Source: Thermococcus sp. (GTDB lineage Archaea; Methanobacteriota_B; Thermococci; Thermococcales; Thermococcaceae). From it: a stretch of DNA of 64,000 bases. Location of the stretch: NCBI RefSeq assembly GCF_017656495.1, contig NZ_JACDNS010000006.1:1-64000 (forward strand), read 5' to 3'. The notes under the pieces were generated by a model. The model saw only the letters and a list, made by a program, of their open reading frames with translations. It did not search any database and was not told the origin of the DNA. The translations under genes and the position numbers were made by a program. Below are positions 1-9,103 of this stretch, piece by piece. The number at the start of each line of letters is the position of its first letter. Position 1 is the stretch's first letter.

Positions 1-53
1 TCAAGATCCACTCCCGTAGGGGTTCCGGGGTTCAAATCCCCGCCCCCGCACCA
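1..53 (+). tRNA. tRNA-Leu(CAA), 3' part
   Basis: The window opens inside a tRNA at about nucleotide 33. The anticodon CAA (2-4) is followed by the 3' side of the anticodon stem (TCCAC), a long variable arm typical of tRNA-Leu or tRNA-Ser (TCCC GTA GGGG), a T arm (CGGGG, TTCAAAT, CCCCG) and the acceptor strand CCCCCGC with discriminator A. The CCA end is encoded (51-53). Long variable arm, CAA anticodon and A discriminator together give Leu. The 5' half lies outside the window. A short T-rich stretch just after it (about 61-68) may stop transcription, and the convergent MATE gene ends at 69. Confidence 0.9.
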
Positions 54-68
54 TTCTAACAAACTTTT

Positions 69-1466
69 CTAAGTTGTTGATCCAGATTTTCTAACATCTT
101 CCTCAATAATCCTCTTCATCCAAGAGCCTTTGAAGAACCACAGCAATCCTACTCCGGAGGCTATGAAGTTGCTCAAACCCATGCCCAAGAAAACTCCTTT
201 TGATGACATGAAGATGTGGTATCCCAAAATATAGCTTAAAGGAATTCTAAGCCCCCAAAGTCTCAAAATCCCTAACACCATGCTCTTCTTTGTATGTCCC
301 GAACTCCTAAAGACATTGTCAACAACCATGAAAATGCCGTTGAAAAACGGCACTGAAATGAGAAAGTACTTCAGCACTATTGCACTCTCTGCTATTACTG
401 CGGGATCATTTAGGAATACTCTAAAAACTTGAACCCTAAAAATCCCAATTAAAAGAATCGCAATGCTTGCAATGGTGAAGTTGACAATCATAGTTCGTTC
501 AGCTATTTTCTTTGCTCTTTTGTATTTTTCTGCTCCAATATTTTGGGCAATCATTGTTCCCATTGCCATTGAAATTCCTCTTGAAATGCTCGTCAGAAAG
601 TTCACCAAACGGGTTGTTATTGTGTAAGCGGCGTAGGTAACGTCCCCAAATCCAAAGATAATCCTAGTTAGAATTACAAATCCAAAGCTGTTGGCTGAAG
701 AGCCTATGCTTGAAGGCAGACCCACTCTAAATATTTTTGCGTAGAAGCTCAAGTCTGGTTTTAAATCTTCTTTTGTTAGGTGAATGCCCACTTTCCCAGT
801 TAACAGAAGATATGCCCCAATTATTGAGCCGGTGGTGTTTGAGATTATTGTGGCTAATGCAGCTCCCGCCACACTAAGCTCTGGGAGGCCAAATAAACCA
901 AAAATTAGGAGTGGATCAAGAACTATATTTAGGCCCACTGTGAGAAGACTTATTTTAACAGGGGTTTTCGTATCCCCTGTTGCTCTCATAAGGAAGCTAA
1001 ATGTCATAAAGCTAAAAGCAAAGGGGATTCCGGCAAAGATTATTCTTGTGTAGCTCAATGAATATGGATATACGTTTTCGGTAACTTTCATAAACCTCAA
1101 AGCATAGGGAACTATCGAATAACCAACAACAGCGACTATGGAAGCAAAGATGAACATTAACGAATATAGTGCTCCGGCAGCTCTTTCAGCTTTCTTATAT
1201 TCTTCTGCTCCTATATACTGTCCCACAAATGCAAAGCCAGCAGTTGCAAAGCCCATTCCGAGGCTCATGAGTGTTCCAATTAGAGGCCATGCAACACCAG
1301 GTGCAGATAAAGCCTCTCTCCCAAGTCTGCCAAGCCAAAAAGTGTCTGTTATATTATAGAGTACTTGAATTATGTTGTTCACTATTAAAGGCCAAGCTAG
1401 CCTAAAAAGGGTCTTTTCTATATTGCCCTCAACGATTTCTTGTCTCATCTCGTGTATTTTTGGCAT
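69..1466 (-). CDS. MATE-family multidrug/cation efflux transporter (copy 1)
   Basis: This 465-residue polytopic protein has about 12 membrane segments and the two-lobed MATE arrangement. An N-terminal amphipathic lead (HEMRQEIVEGN) precedes TM1, and characteristic stretches such as NITDTFWLGRLG and TGDTKTPVKI are visible. MATE proteins export organic cations or drugs using an H+ or Na+ gradient; the substrate cannot be told here. It is a paralogue of the next gene upstream (1501-2871) and shares most motifs in the same order, so the pair looks like a tandem duplication. The ATG at 1466 sits about 27 bases from a TATA element and has no Shine-Dalgarno sequence, so the transcript is probably leaderless. 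Confidence 0.93.
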   Translation of the reverse strand: MPKIHEMRQEIVEGNIEKTLFRLAWPLIVNNIIQVLYNITDTFWLGRLGREALSAPGVAWPLIGTLMSLGMGFATAGFAFVGQYIGAEEYKKAERAAGALYSLMFIFASIVAVVGYSIVPYALRFMKVTENVYPYSLSYTRIIFAGIPFAFSFMTFSFLMRATGDTKTPVKISLLTVGLNIVLDPLLIFGLFGLPELSVAGAALATIISNTTGSIIGAYLLLTGKVGIHLTKEDLKPDLSFYAKIFRVGLPSSIGSSANSFGFVILTRIIFGFGDVTYAAYTITTRLVNFLTSISRGISMAMGTMIAQNIGAEKYKRAKKIAERTMIVNFTIASIAILLIGIFRVQVFRVFLNDPAVIAESAIVLKYFLISVPFFNGIFMVVDNVFRSSGHTKKSMVLGILRLWGLRIPLSYILGYHIFMSSKGVFLGMGLSNFIASGVGLLWFFKGSWMKRIIEEDVRKSGSTT

Positions 1467-1476
1467 AGTAAAATAT

Positions 1477-1500
1477 AAATCGAAGCGTTAATATATAAGA
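1477..1500 (-). promoter_or_regulatory. Promoter of MATE copy 1 with shared element
   Basis: On the minus strand TCTTATATATTA (1489-1500) is a good TATA box about 27 bases before the ATG at 1466. Directly downstream lies AAATCGAAGCGTTA (plus-strand reading, 1477-1490). It recurs with one change at 2885-2898 in front of MATE copy 2. Its place between TATA and start would suit a repressor. Confidence 0.55.
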
Positions 1501-2871
1501 TTAATGGTCTATTATTCTTTTCATCCAAGATCCTTTAAGGAACCAAGCGAGAGCTACCAAAGCAGCTACAACATTGCTTAAACCCATTCCCAACCAAACA
1601 CCAACTGTACTTGCCGTCAATTTCCCCAGCCAATAAGCCAAAGGTATTCTGAGAACCCAGAGCCTTAGCATTCCCAACACCATACTCTTCTTTGTGTGCC
1701 CAGCACTCTGGAAAACGTTGCTTACAGCAGCCAATATTCCAAAGAAGGGAAGTGAGAAGGCAAAGTACTTTACAAACACTGCGCTCTCTGCTAAAACAGC
1801 ATTATCTTTTATAAATGCCCCAAAGATTTGGGGTCTAAACATCACTACAATTAGTGTTCCAATGCTTAAAATGATGAAGTTTGTCAGCATAGCCTTTTCT
1901 GCAATCTTTTTAGCTCTTTCATACTTTTCGGCTCCAACATTTTGTCCGACCATAGTCCCCATTGCTTGGCTTATTCCATTTGCTATGGCAAACATGAAGT
2001 TTGTCAACCGGTTGGCTATTGTATAAGTCGCAAATGCAACAGTTCCATAGTAGTAAATAATTCTCGTGAGAACGATAAAGCCAAAGGCATCTGTGGAGAA
2101 GCCTATACTTGAGGGTAAACCTACTCTAAATATTCTCGCATAAAAGTTCCAATCAGGCCTAAGATTTTCGAGGGTGAGATGTATTCCTACTTTGCCAGTG
2201 AATAGCAAATAGCCTCCAATTATCGAGCCTACGCTATTGGAGAACATAGTTGCAACAGCAGCACCAACAACACCTAACTTTGGAAATCCAAGCCATCCAA
2301 ATATCAAGAGAGGATCTAAAACAATGTTTAGGAAGACAGTAAACATGTTTATCTTCACTGGGGTTTTTGTGTCTCCTACAGCCCTTAAAAGGAAGTTGAA
2401 AGCAAAAAGCGTGAAGGAGAATGGTAGTCCTATGAAAATAACTCTAATATAGTTCAAAGCATAGGGGTAGACCTCTGGAGTGACCCTCATGAATCTGAGT
2501 GCATAAGGAGTTATTATTACTCCAAGCAGTGCAATAAGGATCGCAAATATCATCATGAGGGAGTATAAAGCACCAGCAGCTTTATTTGCCTTATCGTATT
2601 TTTTAGCACCGATATACTGGCTGACAAAAGCAAAGCCAGCAGTTGCAAAGCCCATTCCTATGCTCATGAAGAACCATACGAGGGGCCAAGCTGTTCCTGG
2701 AGCAGAAAGCTCTTCCCTTCCAAGTCTCCCAAGCCAGAAAGTATCTGTAAGATTGTACAAAACTTGAACCATATTATTAATGATGAGAGGATAAGCTAAC
2801 CTGAGAAGGGTTCTCTCTATGTTCCCTTCAACAATTTCTCTGCGCATCTCGTGTATTCTCTCATCGTTCAT
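1501..2871 (-). CDS. MATE-family multidrug/cation efflux transporter (copy 2)
   Basis: This is the second MATE exporter, about 456 residues with the same 12-TM layout. It keeps the motifs seen in copy 1 (HEMRREIVEGN lead, NLTDTFWLGRLG, VGDTKTPVKI). A TTG three codons upstream (2880) extends the frame. The ATG at 2871 (MNDERIHEM) is preferred because it lines up with the start of copy 1 and lies about 31 bases from a TATA box. Only 34 bases separate its stop from the start of copy 1, and they contain a separate TATA, so the two are tandem but separately promoted. Function by family: proton- or sodium-coupled efflux of cationic compounds; substrate unknown. Confidence 0.92.
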   Translation of the reverse strand: MNDERIHEMRREIVEGNIERTLLRLAYPLIINNMVQVLYNLTDTFWLGRLGREELSAPGTAWPLVWFFMSIGMGFATAGFAFVSQYIGAKKYDKANKAAGALYSLMMIFAILIALLGVIITPYALRFMRVTPEVYPYALNYIRVIFIGLPFSFTLFAFNFLLRAVGDTKTPVKINMFTVFLNIVLDPLLIFGWLGFPKLGVVGAAVATMFSNSVGSIIGGYLLFTGKVGIHLTLENLRPDWNFYARIFRVGLPSSIGFSTDAFGFIVLTRIIYYYGTVAFATYTIANRLTNFMFAIANGISQAMGTMVGQNVGAEKYERAKKIAEKAMLTNFIILSIGTLIVVMFRPQIFGAFIKDNAVLAESAVFVKYFAFSLPFFGILAAVSNVFQSAGHTKKSMVLGMLRLWVLRIPLAYWLGKLTASTVGVWLGMGLSNVVAALVALAWFLKGSWMKRIIDH

Positions 2872-2884
2872 CTCAATCAAATCA

Positions 2885-2907
2885 AAATCGAAACGTTATT
2901 ATAAAAA
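2885..2907 (-). promoter_or_regulatory. Promoter of MATE copy 2 with shared element
   Basis: TATA box TTTTTATAAT on the minus strand (2898-2907) is followed toward the gene by the element AAATCGAAACGTTA (plus reading, 2885-2898). It matches 13 of 14 bases of the element at 1477-1490. The ATG at 2871 lies at the expected distance. Confidence 0.55.
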
Positions 2908-3019
2908 CCTTATTGTGGATAAAGCATCCAAGAAGCAGGGAAAGAAAAATTCTATGAAAATTGGACACTAAATACGAAATGAAAAGCAAAATTAACAAAA
3001 GGAGAAAAGTTAAGAGACC

Positions 3020-5386
3020 TCAGAAGAGGTCTTCTTCGTCCTTAAAGATTTGCCTTCTTGCAGCCTCGAGCATTATCTTGCGCTCCTCTTGTGCAACGAC
3101 CTTTCTGATGAGCTCTACTGCATCTGGGTTGGCTGAGATGCTGTCAATTCCAAGTCTGACAAGGATTCTTGCCATCTTTGGATCACTTCCAGCTTGTCCA
3201 CAGATGCTTGTTTCAACACCGTACTTCTTACAGACCTTGATGACGTGCTTGATGAGCTTAAGCACAGCTGGGTGTGTCTCGTCGTAGAGCTTTGCAACTC
3301 TCTCGTTGTCTCTGTCAAGAGCGAGTGTGTACTGGGTGAGGTCGTTTGTACCGAAGCTGATGAAGTCAATTCCTTCCTTGATGAGGTCTTCAATGATTAT
3401 TGCAGCTGCTGGAACCTCAATCATGACACCAAAGGCAATATCCTTGTGTGGCTCAAGACCGACTTCTCTTGCAATTCTCTTTGCTTCTCTGATCTGGTAT
3501 GGGTGGCTGACGAGTGGAAGCATTACACCGACGTTATTGTAGCCTTCCTCAACGACCTTCTTGATTGCAGTAAATTCTGCCTTAAGGAGCTCTGGCTGGT
3601 CGAGGCTTCTTCTAATTCCTCTCCATCCGAGCATTGGGTTTCTCTCGTCTGGCTCGTCCTCTCCACCTGGCATCTCCTTGAACTCGTTTGTTGGAGCGTC
3701 TAATGTTCTGTACCAGACTGGTCTTGGATAGAATGCGGCTGCAACTGTTCTAATTCCATCAGCGAGTCTCTCAACAAGCTCGTCGAACTTTCCTTCCTTG
3801 ATGAACTTGATTGGGTGCTGTCCGATTGTAAGGATCATGTGCTCTGCTCTAAGTAGTCCAACACCGTCTGCACCTGTTGCAGCAGCTCTTTCAGCGACCT
3901 CTGGCATTGAAACGTTGACCTTGACCATTGTTCCTGTGACGAGTGGAGCGCCTGCAACGACGACTTTTCCTTCTGCCTTCTCCTCTTTCTCCTTCTTGAC
4001 GAGGCTCTTGACGATTCCCTTGTAGACGACACCTCTTGTACCATCAACTGTGACGTAGTCGCCGGTCTTGAGCTTCTTGGTTGCCTCTTTTGTACCGACA
4101 ACACATGGAATTCCGAGCTCTCTTGAGACGATTGCAGCGTGGCTTGTTCTTCCACCCTCATCTGTTACAATTGCAGCAGCTCTCTTCATTGCTGGAACCA
4201 TATCTGGGTTTGTCATTGTTGTAACGAGGATATCTCCTTCCTTGACCTTGTCAATCTCGCTAGCATCAAAGATTACGACAACCTTACCTGCACCAATTCC
4301 TGGTGAAGCACCAAGACCCTTGAGAATAACCTCTGCCTCTTCAACTTCCTCAACTTCTTCTCCACTGACTTCTTCTTTGAGTGTTGTAATTGGTCTTGAT
4401 TGGACAATGTAGAGCTTTCCATCATCCTTGTCATAAGCCCACTCGATGTCCTGTGGCCATCCGTAGTGCTCCTCAATCTTTGCACCGATCTTGGCGACCT
4501 CGATAATCTGTTCATCTGTGAGGACTTGCTTCTCAACCCACTCTGGGCCGAGGTACTCAGCGACCTTAACGTAAACGGTTCCCTTTTTGGTCTCTGGGTT
4601 TCTAACAACCATAACTTCCTTCTTTGCGATGAACTTCTCCTTAATCTTCCATGTTCCTTTTTCAACGATGTACTCGTCTGGAGTAACTGAACCGCTAACG
4701 ACAGCCTCACCAAGTCCCCATGAAGCGTTGATCATGATCTCATTTCTGTTGTTTGTAACTGGGTTAGCTGTAAACATAACACCGCTCTTCTCGCTGTTGA
4801 CCATCTTCTGAACCACTGCTGAGAGGTAAACCTTCATGTGATCAAATCCTTGCTTCTCTCTATAGAAGGTAGCTCTTGCAGTCCAGAGTGAAGCCCAACA
4901 CTTCTTAACTTTATCAATAACGTCATCAGCACCGAGAACGTCTAAGTATGTCTCCTGCTGACCAGCGAATGAAGCCTCAGGTAAGTCTTCAGCGGTAGCT
5001 GATGATCTGACAGCAACGTAAACTTCATCCTTACCAAATCTTTGGCTGAGCTCTTTGTAAGCTTCTCTAATTTCCTTTTCAATTTCTTCTGGCATTGGAA
5101 GTGAGATGATCTTCTCTCTAATCTTAGCAGTGTTCTCTTGGAGTTGCTTTGAGTCATCAACGTTGGTCTTGCTGATTACGTCCATAATCCACTCTTGGAG
5201 TGTTCTTCCATCTTCGACCTTAACATTCTCAACAAAGTACTTATATGCTTCAGCTGTAACACAGAATCCTGGTGGGACTGGAATTCCTGCCTTTGTCATT
5301 TCTCCAAGGTTTGCACCCTTTCCACCAACAAGTGGCACGTCTTCTTTGCTCAGTTCTTCAAACCACTTTATGAATTTGTACGCCAT
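3020..5386 (-). CDS. ppsA: Phosphoenolpyruvate synthase
   Basis: This 788-residue enzyme catalyses pyruvate + ATP to PEP + AMP + phosphate. The N-terminal ATP-grasp-like PPDK domain starts with VPLVGGKGANLGEM. The swivelling domain carries the phosphohistidine motif GGRTSHAAIV (His416). The C-terminal PEP-binding TIM barrel carries FGTNDLTQYTLALDRDN and the catalytic Cys in CGQAGSDP (Cys729). Length is normal for the family. Strong SD (GGAGGG) before ATG 5386. In Thermococcus the enzyme has been shown to be needed for glycolysis as well as gluconeogenesis. Its G/C-ending codon use is stronger than in neighbouring genes, as expected of a highly expressed gene. A Thermococcales glycolytic motif lies in its promoter. 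Confidence 0.98.
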   Translation of the reverse strand: MAYKFIKWFEELSKEDVPLVGGKGANLGEMTKAGIPVPPGFCVTAEAYKYFVENVKVEDGRTLQEWIMDVISKTNVDDSKQLQENTAKIREKIISLPMPEEIEKEIREAYKELSQRFGKDEVYVAVRSSATAEDLPEASFAGQQETYLDVLGADDVIDKVKKCWASLWTARATFYREKQGFDHMKVYLSAVVQKMVNSEKSGVMFTANPVTNNRNEIMINASWGLGEAVVSGSVTPDEYIVEKGTWKIKEKFIAKKEVMVVRNPETKKGTVYVKVAEYLGPEWVEKQVLTDEQIIEVAKIGAKIEEHYGWPQDIEWAYDKDDGKLYIVQSRPITTLKEEVSGEEVEEVEEAEVILKGLGASPGIGAGKVVVIFDASEIDKVKEGDILVTTMTNPDMVPAMKRAAAIVTDEGGRTSHAAIVSRELGIPCVVGTKEATKKLKTGDYVTVDGTRGVVYKGIVKSLVKKEKEEKAEGKVVVAGAPLVTGTMVKVNVSMPEVAERAAATGADGVGLLRAEHMILTIGQHPIKFIKEGKFDELVERLADGIRTVAAAFYPRPVWYRTLDAPTNEFKEMPGGEDEPDERNPMLGWRGIRRSLDQPELLKAEFTAIKKVVEEGYNNVGVMLPLVSHPYQIREAKRIAREVGLEPHKDIAFGVMIEVPAAAIIIEDLIKEGIDFISFGTNDLTQYTLALDRDNERVAKLYDETHPAVLKLIKHVIKVCKKYGVETSICGQAGSDPKMARILVRLGIDSISANPDAVELIRKVVAQEERKIMLEAARRQIFKDEEDLF

Positions 5387-5405
5387 TTCAATCCCTCCTT
5401 TTTAG

Positions 5406-5443
5406 AATAACCGATGGTGATATATGGAGGAGGCTATTTAAAA
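5406..5443 (-). promoter_or_regulatory. ppsA promoter with Thermococcales glycolytic motif (TGM)
   Basis: On the minus strand TATCAC-CATCG-GTTATT (5422 to 5406) matches the TGM consensus TATCAC-N5-GTGATA at 6/6 and 4/6 positions with exact spacing. A TATA-like TTTTAAATAG lies upstream at 5434-5443 and a second one (TTTTATAA) at 5471-5478. With the nearer TATA, the TGM covers the expected transcription start, the geometry described for repression by Tgr/TrmBL1. A weaker TATATA overlaps the motif itself, so the true start is uncertain. Confidence 0.55.
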
Positions 5444-5533
5444 TTAACTGTTCAGATGTGGCTTTTAAGTTTATAAAACAGCCGATTAAGTTTCCTTTTG
5501 CAAAAACAAAACCAAAAAATTTTGGTTAAAAGA

Positions 5534-8002
5534 CTAAAAAGGATGAAGTTCTAAAATGTTCTCGAGTATATCTAATGCACGTTCAAGCCCATAGCTGTAC
5601 TCTAATGCTCTTAATATGTCAAGGGTAGCTTGCAAAGGTCTTGGTTCTTTTTGCAGATTATAAGTATCTTCAATTATTTTGAGCATCTGCATTTCTTTGT
5701 CTTTCATGCCGGCAATATGGTATATGAAAAGAACATTTGCATAAGTTGCTCTTGAGTACCCATATCCAACCTCGCCTTTGAATCTTCCGTTTTCTTCTTG
5801 CTGTTCTGAAATCCACTCAGCAGCTTTCTTAATTGCTGGTAAAACCCTTTCGTCTCCACTGAGCTGATAATATCTTGCTAATCCAAAGGCTGTAACAATA
5901 GTTCCACCTAAGCTCTTCTTCCAGCTTCCATCGTCTCTCTGCTCTTCGAGGATCTTTTCAATCAAGTTGTTTGTTGTAGTTTCATTTAGAACCCCAAGCT
6001 CGTAAAGTATTGGCAACATCTGTGCTTCAGCGAATAAGTCCCCTTTCTTGTCTTTTGGTGTTGTCATTATGTAATCTTCCTTTACTCTGCTTTTTAGATA
6101 GTTGAGGGTCTTATCTTTTCCTTCAAAAGGCAAATCTTTGAGAGGCTCCATTGTGAATGCTGTGTATAATGTGAAATCATTTGGTGGGACTCCTTCAGGG
6201 AAACCTCCATTATCTAACTGCCTGTATGCCAGCCACTTAAGTAGCCATTGGTATCTTTCCTTTAACTGGTCATTCCCAGTTTTTTGGTAAAGGTATGCAT
6301 ATAGCCGAGCAATCCTTGCATTCAAGAAAAAGTCGGCTTTATACCCATCATCAAAATCAGCATAATTAAACCCTGTCCAGAATTTTTCCAAGAAGTTGAC
6401 AATTGCTGAGTATTTTCCAGTATAGCTGAGTGGGTTTAGATCATATGGCTTCAGCGGTGGATTTGGAATGAACTTGTAGATTTCAGAGTTTCCATTAACA
6501 AAGAGAGTTTTGAAGTGAGTGTCATAGGTTATGTATTCCATTAATCCATATTTGATCAGACCTAAGCTCCTCATCCTCCTATCCGAATAAACATAGGTTG
6601 CATTGTACTTTTCCATAAGTTTGTACACTCTTTCTTTCTGTGTTGTTCCAAACATCGTTACGACATCATTATACGCTTGTATTGCTTCTCTTGGGTCAGG
6701 GGCTTTTTCAAAAAATCCTTGATAAACCTTCTTCCACATAACAATGTCTTTTCTGTGAGTGTTTCCAATTAGGAGATAACCAACATCCCACCATGTAAGG
6801 AAAACTGCATCTGGAGGCGTGTTTTCTCTAATCCACTCAAAAGCCTCCCTGTCCTTTACTGTTGGAGGGATTATGTATTTATATGAAGAATATGCTCCCT
6901 GAACGATTGGGACTAGGACGAGAGCAGCAATTATGATTGCTCTTGTTTTCTTACTCAGAACGATCCTCCTAAACAGCTCTGCACCTTTTCCGCTTGTATC
7001 TTTGATTACAACATTTAGCCAAGTGTTCAGATTTGGAAGGAACTCATCGTAGAAAAATTCAGCAGCCATAATTGAAAGTGGTAAGGAGGCATATGGATCC
7101 CTGAACCTGAATGCTGTAGCTCCGGCAATCATGAAAGCCCAGGCCCAGAGTACAATTCCCTGTCTTATGGGATCGCTTTTAAGATATTTTTTAGTTGCAA
7201 GGATTCCAAAGATTAATTGAACAACACCAATCCATTTAAGGTACCCTAGGGCTGTAACTTCTTCTTTTGGCATTCTCAGCAGGAGACCGGCAATAAAGTG
7301 GTGTATTGGAGGGATGAAGTATAATACTACACCTACCAGCACAGCTAGGGCAAAGTAGTGGAGGTTTTTCTTTATCCAAGGAATTAGGTGGATAAAGAGC
7401 ATTATTACAGCAACCGCAACGAAGAAGACCCAACCTCTGTGGGTGAGCATGTAAATTGGCAATAAAATCACTAGTCCAATTATGTATTTATAGTTCCAGC
7501 TTTTGAGAAACTTCACAAGAAGTATCATTCCAGTTATAAAAAGCACAAGTCCAAGGTTTTCTGGGATATAGAGGCTGGTTCTATATACAAAATTTGGAGC
7601 AAAGGCTAGAAAAGTCGTGGCTAGAAGGGCTTTTTTGCTATCCCCAAAAATCTCCTTTGAGAGCAGATAGAAAAGACTTACACTTATCGTGCCATAAACT
7701 GCTGGGAGAATGAAGAACACATACTCAGTTGGAAAGAGCTTGTACACGAGGGCTCCAACTATGTGGAAGAGGGGAGGATAGCTGTATGCTTTAAGCCCGA
7801 GGAGCGAGCCAATGTCCTTTGAAATCACGCCTATCCCTTCGTTGACAATTCTCAGGGTTATATCCCTATGTAGGTATTCGTCGTATACCGCCAGCAGCAG
7901 GTTTCTGTGAGGTATGAGCCTTATTATGAATGAGGTTAGGAGCAATAGAATGAGGTATATTTTTTCCTTCTTCACTTTTAACACCCCTAACTCTTTTAAC
8001 AT
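5534..8002 (-). CDS. STT3/AglB-like membrane glycosyltransferase with C-terminal alpha/alpha-toroid-like domain
   Basis: The protein has 822 residues. The first 390 or so hold about 11-13 membrane segments with the GT-C layout, including an acidic first loop (VYDEYLHRD) and a later loop with FRFRDPYASL. WWDVG (residues 404-408) corresponds to the WWDYG signature of the oligosaccharyltransferase subunit STT3/AglB, which transfers lipid-linked glycan to Asn. Unusually, residues from about 560 to the end look like alpha/alpha-barrel repeats (DNGGFPEGVP, RDDGSWKKSLGG, EENGRFKGEVGYGYS), as in terpene cyclase/prenyltransferase-like toroids, rather than the usual beta-rich OST C-terminus. It may be an OST paralogue with another acceptor. 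ATG 8002 leaves only 29 bases to the divergent gene at 8032; a GTG at 7975 is an alternative. Confidence 0.72.
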   Translation of the reverse strand: MLKELGVLKVKKEKIYLILLLLTSFIIRLIPHRNLLLAVYDEYLHRDITLRIVNEGIGVISKDIGSLLGLKAYSYPPLFHIVGALVYKLFPTEYVFFILPAVYGTISVSLFYLLSKEIFGDSKKALLATTFLAFAPNFVYRTSLYIPENLGLVLFITGMILLVKFLKSWNYKYIIGLVILLPIYMLTHRGWVFFVAVAVIMLFIHLIPWIKKNLHYFALAVLVGVVLYFIPPIHHFIAGLLLRMPKEEVTALGYLKWIGVVQLIFGILATKKYLKSDPIRQGIVLWAWAFMIAGATAFRFRDPYASLPLSIMAAEFFYDEFLPNLNTWLNVVIKDTSGKGAELFRRIVLSKKTRAIIIAALVLVPIVQGAYSSYKYIIPPTVKDREAFEWIRENTPPDAVFLTWWDVGYLLIGNTHRKDIVMWKKVYQGFFEKAPDPREAIQAYNDVVTMFGTTQKERVYKLMEKYNATYVYSDRRMRSLGLIKYGLMEYITYDTHFKTLFVNGNSEIYKFIPNPPLKPYDLNPLSYTGKYSAIVNFLEKFWTGFNYADFDDGYKADFFLNARIARLYAYLYQKTGNDQLKERYQWLLKWLAYRQLDNGGFPEGVPPNDFTLYTAFTMEPLKDLPFEGKDKTLNYLKSRVKEDYIMTTPKDKKGDLFAEAQMLPILYELGVLNETTTNNLIEKILEEQRDDGSWKKSLGGTIVTAFGLARYYQLSGDERVLPAIKKAAEWISEQQEENGRFKGEVGYGYSRATYANVLFIYHIAGMKDKEMQMLKIIEDTYNLQKEPRPLQATLDILRALEYSYGLERALDILENILELHPF

Positions 8003-8031
8003 AAAGTTTACTTTATTAAATTGGTGGTGAA

Positions 8032-9072
8032 ATGAAATCCTTAAAACTCTTTAGCTTGGCCTTTTTCATCTATATCCTGCTCACCCTTTATGCCAATATT
8101 TTCCTTAAGGATAAATTATATGCTGCTGAGCTAGACATGTCCAGAATATGGGCTGCTTCACTGGTTGCAATTTTATTCTTTGTTTTTCTTGTAGCTGGAT
8201 ATCTAAAGCCCGCTGAGCTTCCTGCTTGGGCTTACTGGTTGATACTTCTTGTGCTGTCTTTTGCTCTCCCGCTCTATGGTGCCATTGCAGTGGCGTTTAT
8301 CTTCTTATTTTCAATGAAATACAATCCGTTTGAAAAGCATGCCCACATTTGGTTGATTTTTTCAATAATTCTGTTAGTTTCTATTTACCTTTTCAAAGGA
8401 GTTCCGCTTTTTAACTGGAATTTAAGGTTTGAATTAAGCAAGATTCTTGTGTTTTTAGCTTTTCTAAGCGGGGTTTCATTGGTTTATGTTAATTGGAACA
8501 TCAAATTTAAAACTCTGGCTTTTTTAATTCTTGAAATGCTGTTTTTCCTTGGAACCTTTAGATCACTTATGCTTCTTATATTCCTAATGTACATTCTACA
8601 TTTTTACTTTGAAGAAAGGCTTACATTGGACAAAATCTGCCTCGCTATTCCAGTGTTTTTACTAATTCTTTACCTCAGCGGAAGTTTGGAGGGGTTATTA
8701 GTTAGAATTGGCTTTACGTTTTTGATTTTCCATAACTTAGTCCATGTATCCATGCCCTTTGGGTTTTTCCATGGGAGACTTTTGCTTCACAGCGATCCAA
8801 GATGGAGGGTTGCTTTTATGTTCACCCTAAAGAATTGTTACACCTACTTCCTTTTTGGTCAGCCAATAGCAGATTTTGGAATTTTTGGAGTAGTAGAAGC
8901 TTATTTCGTTGGAACGTTGCTTAAGTTGTCTGAAAGAAACGTCAAGACAGCAGTAATTGTTCTCTCAACCCTGATTTATGCTATTGAAAGTGGAATTGAT
9001 GCATTTCTGCTTTCAGTCTTACTTCTCTTTGGTGCACTTTACTCTAAGACAAATATCGAAACACTAAAATAA
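8032..9072 (+). CDS. Polytopic membrane protein of unknown function
   Basis: A 346-residue, very hydrophobic protein with roughly 10-11 predicted membrane segments and one longer hydrophilic loop around residues 240-270 (FFHGRLLLHSDPRWR). I do not recognise the family. The topology resembles polysaccharide polymerase or other lipid-glycan membrane proteins, and it is divergent from the STT3-like gene, so a role in surface glycan assembly is possible but only inferred. SD GGTGGTGA precedes ATG 8032. The M20 gene follows after 31 bases and may be co-transcribed. Confidence 0.7.
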   Translation: MKSLKLFSLAFFIYILLTLYANIFLKDKLYAAELDMSRIWAASLVAILFFVFLVAGYLKPAELPAWAYWLILLVLSFALPLYGAIAVAFIFLFSMKYNPFEKHAHIWLIFSIILLVSIYLFKGVPLFNWNLRFELSKILVFLAFLSGVSLVYVNWNIKFKTLAFLILEMLFFLGTFRSLMLLIFLMYILHFYFEERLTLDKICLAIPVFLLILYLSGSLEGLLVRIGFTFLIFHNLVHVSMPFGFFHGRLLLHSDPRWRVAFMFTLKNCYTYFLFGQPIADFGIFGVVEAYFVGTLLKLSERNVKTAVIVLSTLIYAIESGIDAFLLSVLLLFGALYSKTNIETLK

Positions 9073-9103
9073 CTATCTTGCCAAATTATCTTGGTGGTTT
9101 AAA

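Noticed and set aside
3115-5405. Several long open frames antisense to or in other frames of ppsA
   Set aside because: They have biased composition (Ser/Leu/Cys-rich), no SD and no family resemblance. They result from the strong codon bias of ppsA.
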